Source: an uncultured Bacteroidales bacterium
GTDB lineage: Bacteria > Bacteroidota > Bacteroidia > Bacteroidales > UBA932
Direction: 5' to 3'
Assembly: GCA_934725285.1 (NCBI GenBank)
Contig: CAKVBK010000098.1
Coordinates: forward strand, 1 to 6,237
Length of the DNA: 6,237 nt
Of this stretch, positions 5,776-6,237 are shown piece after piece (position 1 is the stretch's first letter; each line of letters opens with the position of its first letter). The position numbers were made by a program, and so were the translations under genes. Under the pieces are notes generated by a model. That model was given only the letters and a program-made list of their open reading frames with translations. It was not told the DNA's origin and did no database searches.

Positions 5776-6237
5776 TAGTTGACACCCCACCAGCACATCT
5801 GGAGGAGGATGAAGGAGAAGATCAGGAGGATAAGGGCGTGGTGAAGGGATTTACGAGAGGAATCGGTCACTGAGCTTGTCGAAGTGACCGGTTCCTTATA
5901 GCTGGTCACTTCGACCGGTTGGTGAGCCTGTCGAACCACAGTGACCGGAGCCAAAGCAGAGCCTTGCCCTTGACGCAGATGAAGATAGAGCAGGTAGCTG
6001 AGCCAGGTGGCGGCGGCCCATGTTTCCTTGGGGTCCCATGTCCAGTAGTCGCCCCAGGCTTGCTTGGCCCAAAGGGCGCCCATGACTATGCCCATTGTGA
6101 GGAAGCCCCAGCCGATGCGGACAAGGGTGTCGCAGAGGCAGAGGTCAGTCACTTCGACAAGCTCAGTGACCGGGCTGGTTGGCTCCTCGGCTGACCGTTC
6201 CGGCCGGTTGGTGAGCCTGTCGAACCATACCGACCGG
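5736..6237 (-). CDS. ccsA: CcsA-type cytochrome c assembly protein (3' part; 5' end beyond the window)
   Basis: This is the C-terminal portion of a system II heme handling/ligation membrane protein, which works with CcsB to attach heme to exported cytochromes c. The frame is open to the right edge, so the gene is partial and GTG 6152 is not its true start. The tryptophan-rich WWD heme-binding motif WGDYWTWDPKETW is at 6018-6056. It is preceded by a membrane segment (IGWGFLTMGIVMGALWA) and followed by TWAAATWLSYLLYLHL. The last membrane segment, ALILLIFSFILLQMCWWGVNYL, leads to the C-terminal SLHTY, whose His (5745-5747) is the conserved heme-ligand position of the family. Two stretches, about 5864-5950 and 6148-6237, are short palindromic repeats translated in frame (VVRQAHQPVEVT, VTELVEV, VWFDRLTNR). 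They lie before the WWD region and in the loop between the last two membrane segments, and leave the core motifs intact. The 40 bp at the 3' end are duplicated at 1492-1531. Confidence 0.88.
   Translation of the reverse strand, partial: RSVWFDRLTNRPERSAEEPTSPVTELVEVTDLCLCDTLVRIGWGFLTMGIVMGALWAKQAWGDYWTWDPKETWAAATWLSYLLYLHLRQGQGSALAPVTVVRQAHQPVEVTSYKEPVTSTSSVTDSSRKSLHHALILLIFSFILLQMCWWGVNYLPSAQGFSLHTY
5864..5890. repeat. Palindromic repeat type A, copy 1 (inside ccsA)
   Basis: CGGTCACT (5864-5871) and AGTGACCG (5883-5890) form an 8-bp stem around an 11-nt loop. The 27-bp unit is nine codons and keeps the ccsA frame (PVTSTSSVT). The core TGAGCTTGTCGAA (5871-5883) recurs in variant form at 5923, 6153 (opposite strand) and 6212. 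Confidence 0.8.
5904..5946. repeat. Composite palindrome: type B repeat nested in a type A stem (inside ccsA)
   Basis: The outer arms GGTCACT (5904-5910) and AGTGACC (5940-5946) are type A arms. Inside lies a type B unit with arms GGTT (5917-5920) and AACC (5934-5937) around core TGAGCCTGTCGAA (5923-5935). A 24-bp stretch at 5915-5938 is identical to 6204-6227. It is translated in ccsA as VTVVRQAHQPVEVT. Confidence 0.75.
6148..6170. repeat. Palindromic repeat type A, copy 2, opposite orientation (inside ccsA)
   Basis: GTCACT (6148-6153) and AGTGAC (6165-6170) enclose the same 11-nt loop as copy 1, but inverted. Because it is flipped, the ccsA frame reads VTELVEVT here, against VTSTSSVT in copy 1. 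Both orientations are open. Confidence 0.75.
6204..6237. repeat. Palindromic repeat type B, copy 2 (inside ccsA, reaching the window edge)
   Basis: It shares 24 identical bp (6204-6227) with 5915-5938, including core TGAGCCTGTCGAA (6212-6224), and ends at CCGACCGG, which can pair with the CCGGCCGG region at 6200-6207. It is translated in the ccsA frame as VWFDRLTNRP. The element may continue past the edge. Confidence 0.7.

Noticed and set aside
5919..6194. 91-aa plus-strand open frame opposite ccsA
   Set aside because: It is antisense to the WWD motif region and built partly from the palindromic repeats; the open frame is a by-product.
5864..6237. CRISPR-like array
   Set aside because: The repeats are palindromic, occur in both orientations, have irregular spacing (52, 230 and 59 bp between cores) and lie inside a coding frame. 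There are no uniform spacers.

Overview
The window looks like Bacteroidota, most likely Bacteroidales. Three signs point there: promoters of the TAnnTTTG (-7) / TTTG (-33) type, a TonB-dependent receptor carrying an N-terminal carboxypeptidase-regulatory-like domain, and a lipoprotein whose residues after the lipid cysteine resemble the Bacteroidota surface-export signal. A CcsA-type cytochrome c assembly gene ending in SLHTY agrees. The species cannot be named from sequence alone.

Layout. 1-167 is non-coding and holds one candidate promoter reading out of the left edge. 168-1301 (minus) is an orphan P-loop ATPase of the archaeal-type (PF01637-like) family, with a near-leaderless promoter overlapped by a large inverted repeat. 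1302-1639 is a busy intergenic region. It holds the ATPase promoter/operator, a two-hairpin C/G-rich block between two copies of a 22-bp repeat, a 63-bp remnant of the 3' end of ccsA, a four-unit 11-bp-phased Pho-box-like array, and a -7 box directly before the next gene. 1640-4447 (plus) encodes a 935-aa TonB-dependent outer-membrane receptor, and 4485-5648 (plus) a 387-aa beta-helix surface lipoprotein. The two form an operon that ends at a strong terminator (5680-5720). 5736-6237 (minus) is the 3' part of ccsA, open to the right edge and interrupted in frame by two clusters of short palindromic repeats.

How it fits together. The receptor and lipoprotein probably form an outer-membrane uptake pair, driven from one promoter that lacks a -33 element and has a PhoB-style array in its place. 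This suggests induction by phosphate limitation, which is an inference. The operon is bracketed by two copies of the ccsA 3' end: 40 bp are identical from the stop codon inward (1492-1531 and 5736-5775), with weaker similarity beyond. This suggests the 4.2-kb operon arrived as a unit that recombined into the end of ccsA and restored its reading frame. No recombinase gene lies inside the bracket, so the mechanism is open.

The most unusual features are the ccsA-tail bracket, the phased Pho-like array, and the repeat elements translated inside ccsA.
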